Below, in pieces: positions 1 through 6,873 of a DNA stretch of 14,340 nucleotides. Every line of letters begins with the position of its first letter. Position 1 is the stretch's first letter. The notes under the pieces were generated by a model. The model was not told the origin of the DNA, did not search any database, and saw nothing but the letters and a program-made list of their open reading frames with translations. The DNA comes from Planctomycetota bacterium (GTDB lineage Bacteria > Planctomycetota > Phycisphaerae > WQYP01), in the NCBI GenBank assembly GCA_021809365.1, contig JAKBAC010000087.1:1-14340 (forward strand), in the 5' to 3' direction. The position numbers and the translations under genes were made by a program.

Positions 1-102
1 TCCTGCCGCTGGCGCGTTGAGAGGGCGGAACATATGACCGCACTGCGTTGTTTGGATTATGCAGGTTTGGTGGAAGACTATTGGACGCAACGCGCCGCCT
101 GA
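1..102 (+). CDS. possible 3' end of an upstream gene (partial)
   Basis: Frame 1 is open from the window edge to a TGA at 100-102, giving 33 residues that end in LVEDYWTQRAA. The other two + frames stop earlier (for example TGA at 35-37). The stretch is too short to assign to a family. In many bacteria tilS lies upstream of ftsH, so a TilS C-terminus is conceivable, but I see no TilS motif. It may equally be non-coding. Confidence 0.22.
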   Translation, partial: SCRWRVERAEHMTALRCLDYAGLVEDYWTQRAA

Positions 103-173
103 TCGCCAACAATAGGAGTTACACCCCAGGCAATGCGGCGTTCACTTTTGATGTGTGCAGAGTCCACGGTTCT

Positions 174-182
174 TGCTATAAT
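174..182 (+). promoter_or_regulatory. candidate extended -10 promoter for ftsH
   Basis: TGCTATAAT is a perfect TATAAT (177-182) with an upstream TG, the extended -10 form that can work with a weak -35. At 17-bp spacing the -35 position reads TGTGCA (154-159), which is poor. Transcription would start near 189, giving a leader of about 94 nt before the ftsH ATG. Confidence 0.45.
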
Positions 183-212
183 CATAGAGTCAATTTTCGC
201 GGCATTGCGGAC

Positions 213-218
213 TATAAT
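213..218 (+). promoter_or_regulatory. second TATAAT box upstream of ftsH
   Basis: This is a second perfect TATAAT, 36 bp downstream of the first. The -35 position at 17-bp spacing (TCAATT, 190-195) is weak. If it is used, the start would be near 225, just ahead of the 240-254 inverted repeat. Tandem promoters are plausible but unproven. Confidence 0.3.
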
Positions 219-239
219 GTCCCGGAAAGGCGTTGCAGG

Positions 240-254
240 GTGGAATTATTCCAC
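240..254. promoter_or_regulatory. perfect 15-bp inverted repeat in the ftsH leader (operator candidate)
   Basis: GTGGAATTATTCCAC has two perfect 7-bp arms around one T. It lies between the TATAAT boxes and the ribosome binding site of ftsH, where a repressor site or leader hairpin would act. A related GGAAT/ATTCC inverted repeat lies at 2712-2725 upstream of the DHS-like gene. The binding protein is unknown. Confidence 0.4.
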
Positions 255-282
255 TTGGCGCTTGTGTTAATGAGGTAACTTC

Positions 283-2331
283 ATGGCGGACTTGCAGCAA
301 GACCCATCCAAAGGCCCTTCTCGTGAAGGTGGATCAGGTGGATCAAACAATAATCGGCCCGGGCGGGATAACAATAATTTCCGTTTCAGTCGCAGCATGC
401 TCGGCTGGGTGATTATGCTCCTTCTGGTGGTGTTCCTCCTGTTGTTTCTCAAACATCCGGGCGGCCCGCGCCATGTGGATTACGGCACGTTTCACAGCGC
501 GCTAATAAACAAGAACGTCAAGTCCATGGTCGTTTACAGCGACGGGCAAATCAACTTTAAGCTCAAGCAAATTGCGCCGGGCGCACCGGCCAACAGTTCT
601 CTGCGGGAAACCACCAATATGCCGCGCACGGCTTTGGACGGCAGCGGTTGGGCTATTATCGTAGCCGAAGTCAATCAATCGAACGTGCCGAATTTCAACT
701 ATAAGCCGTCCAATGATTTTCTCAATATTTTCCTGACGGACTATCTGCCTTTCATACTGATCTTTATATTCCTCTATATCATGGTGTCTCGCCAGTTCCG
801 TGCGGGAGGCGGAGGGATGGGGATGCTGGGCAATTTTGGCCGCTCGCGCCACCGCATGATGTCCAAGGAACATACCAACATCACCTTCAATGATGTGGCC
901 GGCATTGACGAGGCCAAGGAAGAACTCAGTGAAATTGTGGAGTTTCTTAAAACTCCTAAAAAATTTCAACGCCTCGGCGGGCGCATACCGCGGGGCGTAC
1001 TGCTGGTAGGTCCGCCGGGCGTGGGAAAAACCCTGCTGGCCAAGGCGATCGCGGGGGAGGCGGAAGCGCCGTTCTTTTCCATCAGCGGATCGGACTTTGT
1101 GGAAATGTTTGTGGGCGTGGGCGCATCGCGGGTGCGGGATTTGTTCCGCACCGCCAAGGAAAGCTCGCCGTGCATCGTATTTCTGGATGAAATTGACGCT
1201 GTCGGTCGGCGGCGCGGAAACGGATTTTCCAGCGGCGGCCATGATGAGCGCGAGCAGACACTCAACGCCATTCTTGTGGAGATGGACGGTTTTGATACCA
1301 ACGATCAGGTGATTGTGGTCGCGGCAACCAACCGCTCCGATGTACTGGACCCGGCTTTGACCCGCCCCGGTCGGTTTGACCGGCAGGTTGTCGTGCCGCT
1401 GCCGGATATCAAGGGGCGTTATGAAATTCTCAAAGTACACGCCCGCAAAGTCAAGCTGGGGCCGGACGTTGATCTGCTGCGTCTGGCGCGTCAGACGCCC
1501 ATGTTCAGCGGAGCCGATCTGGCGGCGGTGATTAATGAATCCGCCCTGATCGCCACCATGCTCAACCGGGAAGCCATTGAAATGGCGGATCTGGAAGAAG
1601 CGCGTGACAAAATCCGCTTCGGCAAGGCCAGAAAAAGTCGCGTGGTCGATGAAGAGGAGCGGCAGCTTACGGCCTGGCATGAGGCCGGACACGCGGTCGT
1701 GCAATATTTTTCACCCGGTGCCGATCCGATTCATAAGGTTACTATTATTCCGCGGGGATCCTACGGCGGAGCCACCTTCTCGTTGCCGGAAAAAGACCGC
1801 TACTACTACAGCCGCAAATATCTGCTGGCGGAATTGCGGGTTCTCTTCGGAGGTCGCATTGCGGAAGAGCTGTACATCGGTGAAATCTCCAGCGGTGCCA
1901 GCATGGACATCAAGATGGCCAGCAACATCGCGCGCGAGATGGTGTGTAATTACGGCATGAGCGATGCGCTGGGCCCAATACGCTTCGGCCATGATGAAAA
2001 TGTGCAATGGTTTGAAGCAGCGCGTGAATACAGTGATAAGACCGCGGAACTCATCGACAGTGAAGTTCATCGCCTGATCGACAATGCGTATGTGGAAGCC
2101 CGCACGCTGCTGACGGAAAAGAAAAGCGAACTGGCGGCACTCAAAGAGGCGCTGCTTAAATATGAAACGCTGGATGCCGAGGATGTCAAACTCCTGATGA
2201 CCGGACAGGTATTAACCAAGCCGACCGTCGGCGATCTGATCGCCGCGGAACAGCAGCGCGGTAATTTGGAATTGCGCGATGTAACGGAATCCTCCGGGCC
2301 ATCGGTGGGGTCCGTTCCCCAGCCCGGCTAA
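283..2331 (+). CDS. ftsH: ATP-dependent zinc metalloprotease FtsH
   Basis: FtsH is a hexameric inner-membrane AAA+ protease that extracts and degrades misfolded membrane proteins and short-lived regulators. The ATG follows a GAGGT Shine-Dalgarno at 272-276 with 6-nt spacing. A hydrophilic Gly/Asn/Ser-rich tail (residues about 8-32) precedes TM1 (about 39-57). An extracytoplasmic segment and TM2 (about 150-168) follow, then a Gly-rich linker. The AAA+ module has Walker A GPPGVGKT (243-250), Walker B with D302-E303, the pore motif FVG and arginine fingers in TRPGRFDR (R361, R364). The protease domain has HEAGH (H466, E467, H470) and the third zinc ligand D542 in GASMDIK. All catalytic residues are present, and 682 aa is normal for the family. 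The disordered N-terminal tail before TM1 is longer than in E. coli FtsH. Confidence 0.98.
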   Translation: MADLQQDPSKGPSREGGSGGSNNNRPGRDNNNFRFSRSMLGWVIMLLLVVFLLLFLKHPGGPRHVDYGTFHSALINKNVKSMVVYSDGQINFKLKQIAPGAPANSSLRETTNMPRTALDGSGWAIIVAEVNQSNVPNFNYKPSNDFLNIFLTDYLPFILIFIFLYIMVSRQFRAGGGGMGMLGNFGRSRHRMMSKEHTNITFNDVAGIDEAKEELSEIVEFLKTPKKFQRLGGRIPRGVLLVGPPGVGKTLLAKAIAGEAEAPFFSISGSDFVEMFVGVGASRVRDLFRTAKESSPCIVFLDEIDAVGRRRGNGFSSGGHDEREQTLNAILVEMDGFDTNDQVIVVAATNRSDVLDPALTRPGRFDRQVVVPLPDIKGRYEILKVHARKVKLGPDVDLLRLARQTPMFSGADLAAVINESALIATMLNREAIEMADLEEARDKIRFGKARKSRVVDEEERQLTAWHEAGHAVVQYFSPGADPIHKVTIIPRGSYGGATFSLPEKDRYYYSRKYLLAELRVLFGGRIAEELYIGEISSGASMDIKMASNIAREMVCNYGMSDALGPIRFGHDENVQWFEAAREYSDKTAELIDSEVHRLIDNAYVEARTLLTEKKSELAALKEALLKYETLDAEDVKLLMTGQVLTKPTVGDLIAAEQQRGNLELRDVTESSGPSVGSVPQPG

Positions 2332-2336
2332 GGCTC

Positions 2337-2357
2337 AAAAAAAATTGACATTTTTTT
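2337..2357 (+). terminator. A-run/T-run hairpin just after ftsH (weak terminator candidate)
   Basis: Six bases after the ftsH stop, an A-tract is followed by TGAC and then a T-tract. AAAAAAAT (2338-2345) can pair with ATTTTTTT (2350-2357). The stem has no G-C pairs, so intrinsic termination would be weak. The tract may instead act as an upstream A/T element for the promoter at 2359-2386. Confidence 0.25.
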
Positions 2358-2358
2358 C

Positions 2359-2386
2359 TTGATTTGGCCCGGCGGCCGGCTATAGT
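2359..2386 (+). promoter_or_regulatory. sigma70-type promoter for the small RNA candidate
   Basis: TTGATT (2359-2364) and TATAGT (2381-2386) are separated by 16 bp and match the consensus at 4/6 and 5/6 positions. The expected start is about 2392-2394, which is 2-4 nt before the 5' arm of the terminal helix of the RNA candidate (2396). That agreement is the main support. An A/T-rich tract lies immediately upstream. Confidence 0.5.
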
Positions 2387-2392
2387 AATTGA

Positions 2393-2591
2393 TGTAGCCA
2401 CCGCAGGTCGCGGAATACAAGGCCGTCAGATTTAGTCTGATGCGTCCGATTTAACCCGTGACGCGGCTTAATGCCGACCTCAATGCGACCGCTAAGTGGA
2501 ACACCGCCGTGCTGAAAGTGCCCGGGTTATAGCGGCAACGGACAGATGGCGGCGAGACCACTTTCCAGAAAAAGCGGTGGCTTTTTATTTT
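2393..2591 (+). ncRNA. candidate structured small RNA (~195 nt), class unknown
   Basis: No protein gene fits this stretch, but the sequence is rich in complementary segments. A perfect 9-bp terminal helix joins 2396-2404 (AGCCACCGC) to 2574-2582 (GCGGTGGCT) and is followed directly by a T-rich run. Inside are 2406-2409/2556-2559, a 7-bp hairpin 2424-2430/2436-2442, 2444-2448/2539-2543, a perfect 7-bp helix 2452-2458/2523-2529, and a small hairpin 2464-2467/2473-2476. A perfect 6-bp pairing 2489-2494/2530-2535 crosses the 7-bp helix, so it implies a pseudoknot or an alternative fold. Competing pairings exist (2514-2520/2559-2565; 2504-2508/2548-2552). A matching promoter lies upstream. The size and terminal helix recall 6S RNA, but I cannot confirm that. 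I see none of the hallmark motifs of RNase P RNA, tmRNA or SRP RNA. Confidence 0.6.
2558..2591 (+). terminator. Rho-independent terminator of the small RNA
   Basis: CCACTTT (2558-2564) can pair with AAA (2571-2573) and GTGG (2577-2580), with a 3-nt bulge, and is followed by the T-rich run 2582-2591. The GTGG arm is also part of the terminal helix pairing with 2396-2404. Terminator formation and the mature terminal helix are therefore mutually exclusive. Confidence 0.5.
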
Positions 2592-2595
2592 GATT

Positions 2596-2660
2596 CGCAA
2601 TCGGAGCCGGAAGCCATGGAATCCATTAGGTTAGGTTTCCGGTTTCGCGTTGAGATTGCG
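2596..2660 (+). other. long imperfect hairpin between the RNA candidate and the DHS-like gene
   Basis: CGCAATC (2596-2602) pairs perfectly with GATTGCG (2654-2660). Inside, AGCCGGAA (2605-2612) pairs with TTCCGGTT (2637-2644) with one G-U. The apex contains ATGGAATCCAT. There is no U-run, so it is not a simple terminator. It could be a second RNA element, or part of a leader if transcription reads through into the downstream gene. Confidence 0.4.
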
Positions 2661-2711
2661 TGGAGCCGTGTAAGGGTATTTGTGTGATAATCTCTACGGT
2701 GGAGAAGTGAG

Positions 2712-2725
2712 CGGAATAAATTCCG
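2712..2725. promoter_or_regulatory. 14-bp inverted repeat (operator candidate)
   Basis: CGGAATAAATTCCG has perfect 6-bp arms around AA. It lies about 20 bp after a GATAAT box (2686-2691) with no good -35. The GGAAT/ATTCC arms resemble those of the inverted repeat at 240-254 in the ftsH leader. Confidence 0.3.
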
Positions 2726-2850
2726 ACGCTAAGAGAGTACGGATGAGCCACTATTGCCGCGGCCGGGAAAAGCCGCCGCCCCGCAAAATACTCCTCATGC
2801 ACGGTGGGTATATTTTTCATTATCAACATGGGACGAGATTTCAGTTTTCC

Positions 2851-2888
2851 TATAATATATTGGTTTGGCCGGCGCTTGTTTCGTCGGC
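2851..2888 (+). promoter_or_regulatory. TATAAT box and leader hairpin upstream of the DHS-like gene
   Basis: A perfect TATAAT lies at 2851-2856; the -35 at 16-17 bp is poor. The predicted start near 2863 is directly followed by a hairpin, GCCGGCG (2868-2874) with CGTCGGC (2882-2888), one G-U pair and a 7-nt loop. The sequence then reads ATTTT. The hairpin sits 5' of the ribosome binding site and could be a 5' stabiliser or attenuator. Confidence 0.4.
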
Positions 2889-2925
2889 ATTTTAAGAAGA
2901 TGCGACAATTAAAAGGATATGAACC

Positions 2926-4071
2926 ATGGCGAAGATCAATCGTAAAGAGCTGCTCAAACAGACCGTCAATCACATTGACATGACCACCCAACCCGGCATT
3001 GTGCCGCTGGTGGAATCCATGAAATCCATGGCTTTTACCGCGCGGGATTTGCACCGGGCGGCGGATATTTATGATCGGATGCTGCGGGACACGCGGTGCG
3101 CGGTGATTTTAACTCTGGCCGGCTCGCTGATTTCAGCCGGCTTAAAAAAAGTGATCGTGGACATGATCCGCAACAACATGGTGGACGCCATCGTCTCCAC
3201 CGGTGCCAATATGGTGGATCAGGACTTCTTTGAAGCGCTGGGCTTTCATCATTATATCGGTTCGCAATATGCGGACGACACCGTTCTGCGGGATCTGCAT
3301 ATCGACCGTATTTACGACACGTACATTGATGAAGATGAATTGCGGATTTGTGACGATACCACCCGCTTGATCGCGGATTCGCTGCCGCCCGGCCCATACA
3401 GCAGCCGCGAATTTATTCAGGCCATGGGAAACTATCTGACCACGAACGCAAAGAATCGGGACAGCATTATTCTGTCGGCTTATGAAAAGGGCGTGCCGAT
3501 ATTCTGCCCGGCGTTCTCCGACTGCTCCGCCGGATTCGGACTCGTGGTGCATCAGATCAACCGTCCGGACAGTCACGTCAGCATTGATTCGGTCAAGGAT
3601 TTCCGCGAGCTTACGCAGATCAAGCTGATGAACCGTGAAACCGGCATCTTTATGATCGGAGGCGGTGTACCCAAAAATTTCACTCAGGATATTGTTGTGG
3701 CGGCGGAGATTCTGAATTCCGATGCCCCGATGCATAAATACGCCATACAAATCACAGTGGCGGATGTGCGCGATGGAGCCTTGTCGAGTTCCACACTGCG
3801 GGAAGCCAGCAGTTGGGGCAAGGTGGATATTGTTTACGAACAGATGGTCTATTCCGAAGCTACTGTGGCATTCCCATTGATCGCCGGTTACGCCTACCAC
3901 AAAAACGGCTGGAAGAATCGCAAAGCCATGGATTTTGCGGGCCGCATTGACTCCTTAAATCGCGGTGCGGGATTGGCCGGTGCCAAGGTGGGGAATGTTC
4001 AGGCCGCTTCGGTTACGGGTAAGACCAAAGCCCGCCTCGGCAACGGCCGCAAAACCGCCGCTTGCGTTTAA
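2926..4071 (+). CDS. dys: deoxyhypusine synthase-like protein (probable homospermidine/polyamine enzyme)
   Basis: This is a member of the deoxyhypusine synthase fold family, NAD-dependent enzymes that transfer the aminobutyl group of spermidine. The ATG follows AAGGA (2913-2917) with 8-nt spacing. The C-terminal active-site block EASSWGKV aligns with the eukaryotic EAVSWGKI. E293, W297 and K299 match human E323, W327 and the catalytic K329, and are followed by the conserved AT-V-FPL segment. The N-terminal half keeps the NAD-binding pattern LAGSLISAGLKK and VDAIVSTGAN. The eukaryotic GGGMVKHH motif is GGGVPKNF here (245-252), so the active-site His is absent. Bacteria lack eIF5A; some bacterial homologues make homospermidine (SpeY type), which is the likelier role. 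It is cytosolic and 381 aa long. The last 40 residues are a low-complexity basic tail. Confidence 0.88.
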   Translation: MAKINRKELLKQTVNHIDMTTQPGIVPLVESMKSMAFTARDLHRAADIYDRMLRDTRCAVILTLAGSLISAGLKKVIVDMIRNNMVDAIVSTGANMVDQDFFEALGFHHYIGSQYADDTVLRDLHIDRIYDTYIDEDELRICDDTTRLIADSLPPGPYSSREFIQAMGNYLTTNAKNRDSIILSAYEKGVPIFCPAFSDCSAGFGLVVHQINRPDSHVSIDSVKDFRELTQIKLMNRETGIFMIGGGVPKNFTQDIVVAAEILNSDAPMHKYAIQITVADVRDGALSSSTLREASSWGKVDIVYEQMVYSEATVAFPLIAGYAYHKNGWKNRKAMDFAGRIDSLNRGAGLAGAKVGNVQAASVTGKTKARLGNGRKTAACV

Positions 4072-4090
4072 TTGATTCAGTGTCGATAAT
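4062..4090 (+). promoter_or_regulatory. weak candidate promoter for the glycosidase pair
   Basis: TTGCGT (4062-4067) and GATAAT (4085-4090) are spaced by exactly 17 bp. The -10 is good (5/6) and the -35 weak (3/6, overlapping the end of the DHS-like gene). The start would be near 4097, about 29 nt before the GH3 ATG. Read-through from the upstream gene is an alternative, since no terminator is visible in the 54-bp gap. Confidence 0.28.
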
Positions 4091-4125
4091 CTTTTTCTGA
4101 GGAACGCAACTCGCAGGAGCGGCGC

Positions 4126-6804
4126 ATGGTGGAAACGCAACACGTCAAGGATCATGTAAATCGTCGGGAATTTATTTCAGCGGCGGCCAGTGCGGGCGCG
4201 GTTACGGCGCTGGCCGGAAACACCCGTACCACACGGGCGCAACAATCCATGCTCGCCTCCGACGCGGCATTTCAAAGTGCATACACGCGGGCCGCGGCAC
4301 TTGTCGCCAAAATGACGCTGCATGAGAAGATCAGCCAGACCGGCAATACATCCCCGGCCATCAAACGCCTGGGGTTAAAGGGCTATCAATATTGGTCCGA
4401 AGGGTTGCACGGATTGGCGCAGGGATTCGCATTTGGTACAAGCTTTCCGCAGCCGCTGGCACTGGCCGGCGCGTGGAACCCGGAATTAAATCGCCGTGTT
4501 TACACCGCGATTTCCGATGAAGCGCGGGCATGGCATAATCGCGGTGGAAATTGTCTTACATTTTATTCTCCCCAGACCCTGAATCTGCACCGTGATCCAC
4601 GCTGGGGCCGATGTGAAGAAGCTGCGGGTGAAGACCCGTGCCTGGCGGGCACCTTGGCCGTTCAGGTCATCCGTGGCATGCAGGGAGATGATCCGAAGTA
4701 TCTTAAAACTACGGCGTGCGCCAAACATTTTATCTGCAACAACACGGATGATGATCGCATGCGCGTCTCCGCTACGGTCAGCCCCCGCAACTTCTGGGAA
4801 TATTACACGCGGGCCTATCGCACTGCTGTTATCGACGGTGCAGTGTTTACCGTCATGGGGGCCTACAATGCGATTAACGGCATTCCCTGCTGCGCGGATC
4901 ATTTTTTACTGACCGACGTGTTGCGCAAACGTTGGAAATTCCATGGTTACGTCACCTCGGATTGCGATGCTGTGTACAACATCTTCAATCCACACCATTA
5001 CGCCAAAACACTCCCTGAAGCAGCCGCCGATGCAATCAACGCCGGGTGCGATCTCAACTGCGGTACCACGATGCAGAAATTCCTGTTGCGCGCGGTAAAA
5101 CACAAACTGGTCGATGAGACGAAAATTTCAGAGGCCGTCACCCATATTCTTACCGCGCGGTTTCTCCTCGGTGAGTTTGATCCACCTGGGCGCGTTCCCT
5201 ACAGTTCCATTCCTTTTGATGTGGTGGAATCACCGGCGCACCGCGCGTTGGCATTGGACGCGGCACGGCAGTCCATGATTCTCCTGAAAAACACGGATCA
5301 CTTTCTGCCGCTGAAAAAAGAGAATTTGCGCACCGTCGCGGTGATCGGCCCGCTGGCTGGTGATTGCCATTTGGGCGGCTACAGTGGATCACCAACCGTC
5401 CGCATATCACCCGCGGACGGCATTGCCGCAGCGCTTGGTGCCAGGATTCAGCCAAATGGGCCACAGGTTTGGCCCGGTGAAGTTCAGCGGATGAGTCCCG
5501 GACTGGGTACGCAAGGTTCCACTGAAGGCGGATTGAACATCGGCTGGATCAGTAATGGTTCGTGGGCGGAATATAAACCCCAGAACTTTACCGGCAAAAC
5601 CCATCTGGCTGTTCGCGTTGCCAGTCCGACCTCCGGGGCTGTCATCCACGTCCATATTGACTCCCTGGCGGGTCCCGAAATTGCCACATTCAACGTAACC
5701 AAAACCGGAGGCTGGCAACATTGGACTACCCTCTCCACCCCCATCAGCAGCGTTACCGGCAGACACAAGGTGTTCTTCAAGTTCAGCGGCAAGGAGCCGG
5801 CTCTGTGTAATTTTGAGTGGTTCGAGTTGCAACCGGTGTCCATTCCGGCTAAGCCGCAACCCACGCCCGGACATCCAATTGTCACATTCAAACCCGGATG
5901 CTCCATCGTCGGCCCCAGAAATGATCAGATGTTTGCCGAGGCGGTGAATGCGGCGAAGCAAGCCGATGTCGTTATTATGGTCTGCGGTGTTAATCAGTTG
6001 GTGGACGGCGAAGGACATGATCGTAAAGATACGCGGCTTACCGGCGCGCAGCATGAATTAATTCAGGCATGTTTCAAGGCCAACCCCAAAACCATGCTGG
6101 TGCTGTCCAGCAATAACACCGTTGCCGTGAACTGGGAACAGGAAAATCTGCCGGCAATCGTGGGAGCTATTTTTGCCGGCCAGGCCCAGGGAGCCGCGAT
6201 CGCCGATGTGCTCTTCGGCGACTATAACCCCGGCGGCAAAACCTGCTGCACCTGGTACAAATCCGTCCAACAACTGCCCCCATTTCATGACTACGACATC
6301 ATGAAGGGCCGCACGTACATGTATTTTGACGGTCAGCCGCTGTATCCCTTCGGGCATGGCTTAAGCTACACAACTTTCAAGTATACGGACTTGCATATTT
6401 CCACGGCCACTTTGGCCGCCAACCAGTCGGTAACAATTTCCCTTACCATCACCAATACCGGCCCGGCGACCGGAGCGGAAGTTGTACAACTGTATGTCCA
6501 GGCACCAAAGTCCAAAGTGAAACGGCCAATTAAACAACTGGTCGGTTTTCAGCGGCTGGAACTCAAACCGGCCCAAAGTCGGCGGGTGAGTTTTACGCTC
6601 CCCTATACGGAACAGGCTCTCTGGTATTGGGATGATCAACAACATAAATTTGTGCTCGAACCGGGAACGTTGAAGGTGATGATAGGCGGTTCGTCCGCGG
6701 ATATCCGCTTGCATGATACCGTCACACTTCTGCCCTGTGCGGACGCCCGGCTCGGCGGCCCGGAAACACTGTCCACTGTCGCGGCGGCGTCCAAGGTGTC
6801 ATAG
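4126..6804 (+). CDS. Tat-exported GH3 beta-glycosidase (beta-xylosidase/beta-glucosidase type) with CBM6-like insert
   Basis: This retaining exo-acting glycoside hydrolase releases terminal beta-linked sugars. The ATG follows AGGAG (4115-4119) with 6-nt spacing. A twin-arginine signal (NRREFI, R13-R14, then an Ala-rich h-region) has a likely cleavage site after TRA near residue 38. The N-terminal barrel has DPRWGR (157-162), KHF (200-202) and the nucleophile D279 in VTSDCDAV. The C-terminal alpha/beta domain (from about 386) has EGHDR (629-633). It is interrupted by about 120 residues (about 450-570) resembling a CBM6-type beta-sandwich, with SNGSWAEY near the start and FEWFELQP at the end. 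A fibronectin type III-like domain lies near 755-855. At 892 aa it is long for GH3 because of the insert. The sequence looks closest to xylan beta-xylosidases, but specificity cannot be read from it. The GH31 gene follows after 69 bp. Confidence 0.93.
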   Translation: MVETQHVKDHVNRREFISAAASAGAVTALAGNTRTTRAQQSMLASDAAFQSAYTRAAALVAKMTLHEKISQTGNTSPAIKRLGLKGYQYWSEGLHGLAQGFAFGTSFPQPLALAGAWNPELNRRVYTAISDEARAWHNRGGNCLTFYSPQTLNLHRDPRWGRCEEAAGEDPCLAGTLAVQVIRGMQGDDPKYLKTTACAKHFICNNTDDDRMRVSATVSPRNFWEYYTRAYRTAVIDGAVFTVMGAYNAINGIPCCADHFLLTDVLRKRWKFHGYVTSDCDAVYNIFNPHHYAKTLPEAAADAINAGCDLNCGTTMQKFLLRAVKHKLVDETKISEAVTHILTARFLLGEFDPPGRVPYSSIPFDVVESPAHRALALDAARQSMILLKNTDHFLPLKKENLRTVAVIGPLAGDCHLGGYSGSPTVRISPADGIAAALGARIQPNGPQVWPGEVQRMSPGLGTQGSTEGGLNIGWISNGSWAEYKPQNFTGKTHLAVRVASPTSGAVIHVHIDSLAGPEIATFNVTKTGGWQHWTTLSTPISSVTGRHKVFFKFSGKEPALCNFEWFELQPVSIPAKPQPTPGHPIVTFKPGCSIVGPRNDQMFAEAVNAAKQADVVIMVCGVNQLVDGEGHDRKDTRLTGAQHELIQACFKANPKTMLVLSSNNTVAVNWEQENLPAIVGAIFAGQAQGAAIADVLFGDYNPGGKTCCTWYKSVQQLPPFHDYDIMKGRTYMYFDGQPLYPFGHGLSYTTFKYTDLHISTATLAANQSVTISLTITNTGPATGAEVVQLYVQAPKSKVKRPIKQLVGFQRLELKPAQSRRVSFTLPYTEQALWYWDDQQHKFVLEPGTLKVMIGGSSADIRLHDTVTLLPCADARLGGPETLSTVAAASKVS

Positions 6805-6813
6805 AATGTCAAT

Positions 6814-6847
6814 GAATAGTGGCCGACACAAGCGTTGTCACTTATTC
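6814..6847 (+). other. imperfect hairpin between the GH3 and GH31 genes
   Basis: GAATAGTG (6814-6821) pairs with CACTTATTC (6839-6847) with one bulged T. An inner ACAA/TTGT stem (6828-6831/6835-6838) closes a GCG loop. No T-run follows. It may attenuate or set mRNA 3' ends within a GH3-GH31 transcript rather than terminate fully. Confidence 0.3.
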
Positions 6848-6873
6848 TGAACATTCGGCTTTGGAGTTTCTTC

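Noticed and set aside
48..278. 76-aa open frame before ftsH
   Set aside because: No ribosome binding site and no recognisable motif; it spans the promoter boxes and operator-like repeat of ftsH.
502..1704. 400-aa minus-strand open frame opposite ftsH
   Set aside because: It is the antisense shadow of a confident gene; the translation has no recognisable domain.
2393..2591. RNase P RNA, tmRNA or SRP RNA
   Set aside because: The diagnostic GAGGAAAGTCC of RNase P, the tRNA-like ends and tag frame of tmRNA, and the GGAAG/GCA apical motif of SRP RNA are absent. 6S RNA remains possible but unproven.
2680..2895. 71-aa open frame between the RNA candidate and the DHS-like gene
   Set aside because: It overlaps the inverted repeat, TATAAT box and leader hairpin, has low-complexity composition and no family signal.
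6835..6873. Upstream TTG start for the GH31 gene
   Set aside because: It has no ribosome binding site and lies within the intergenic hairpin. ATG 6874 has a good GGAG and yields a canonical Tat signal.
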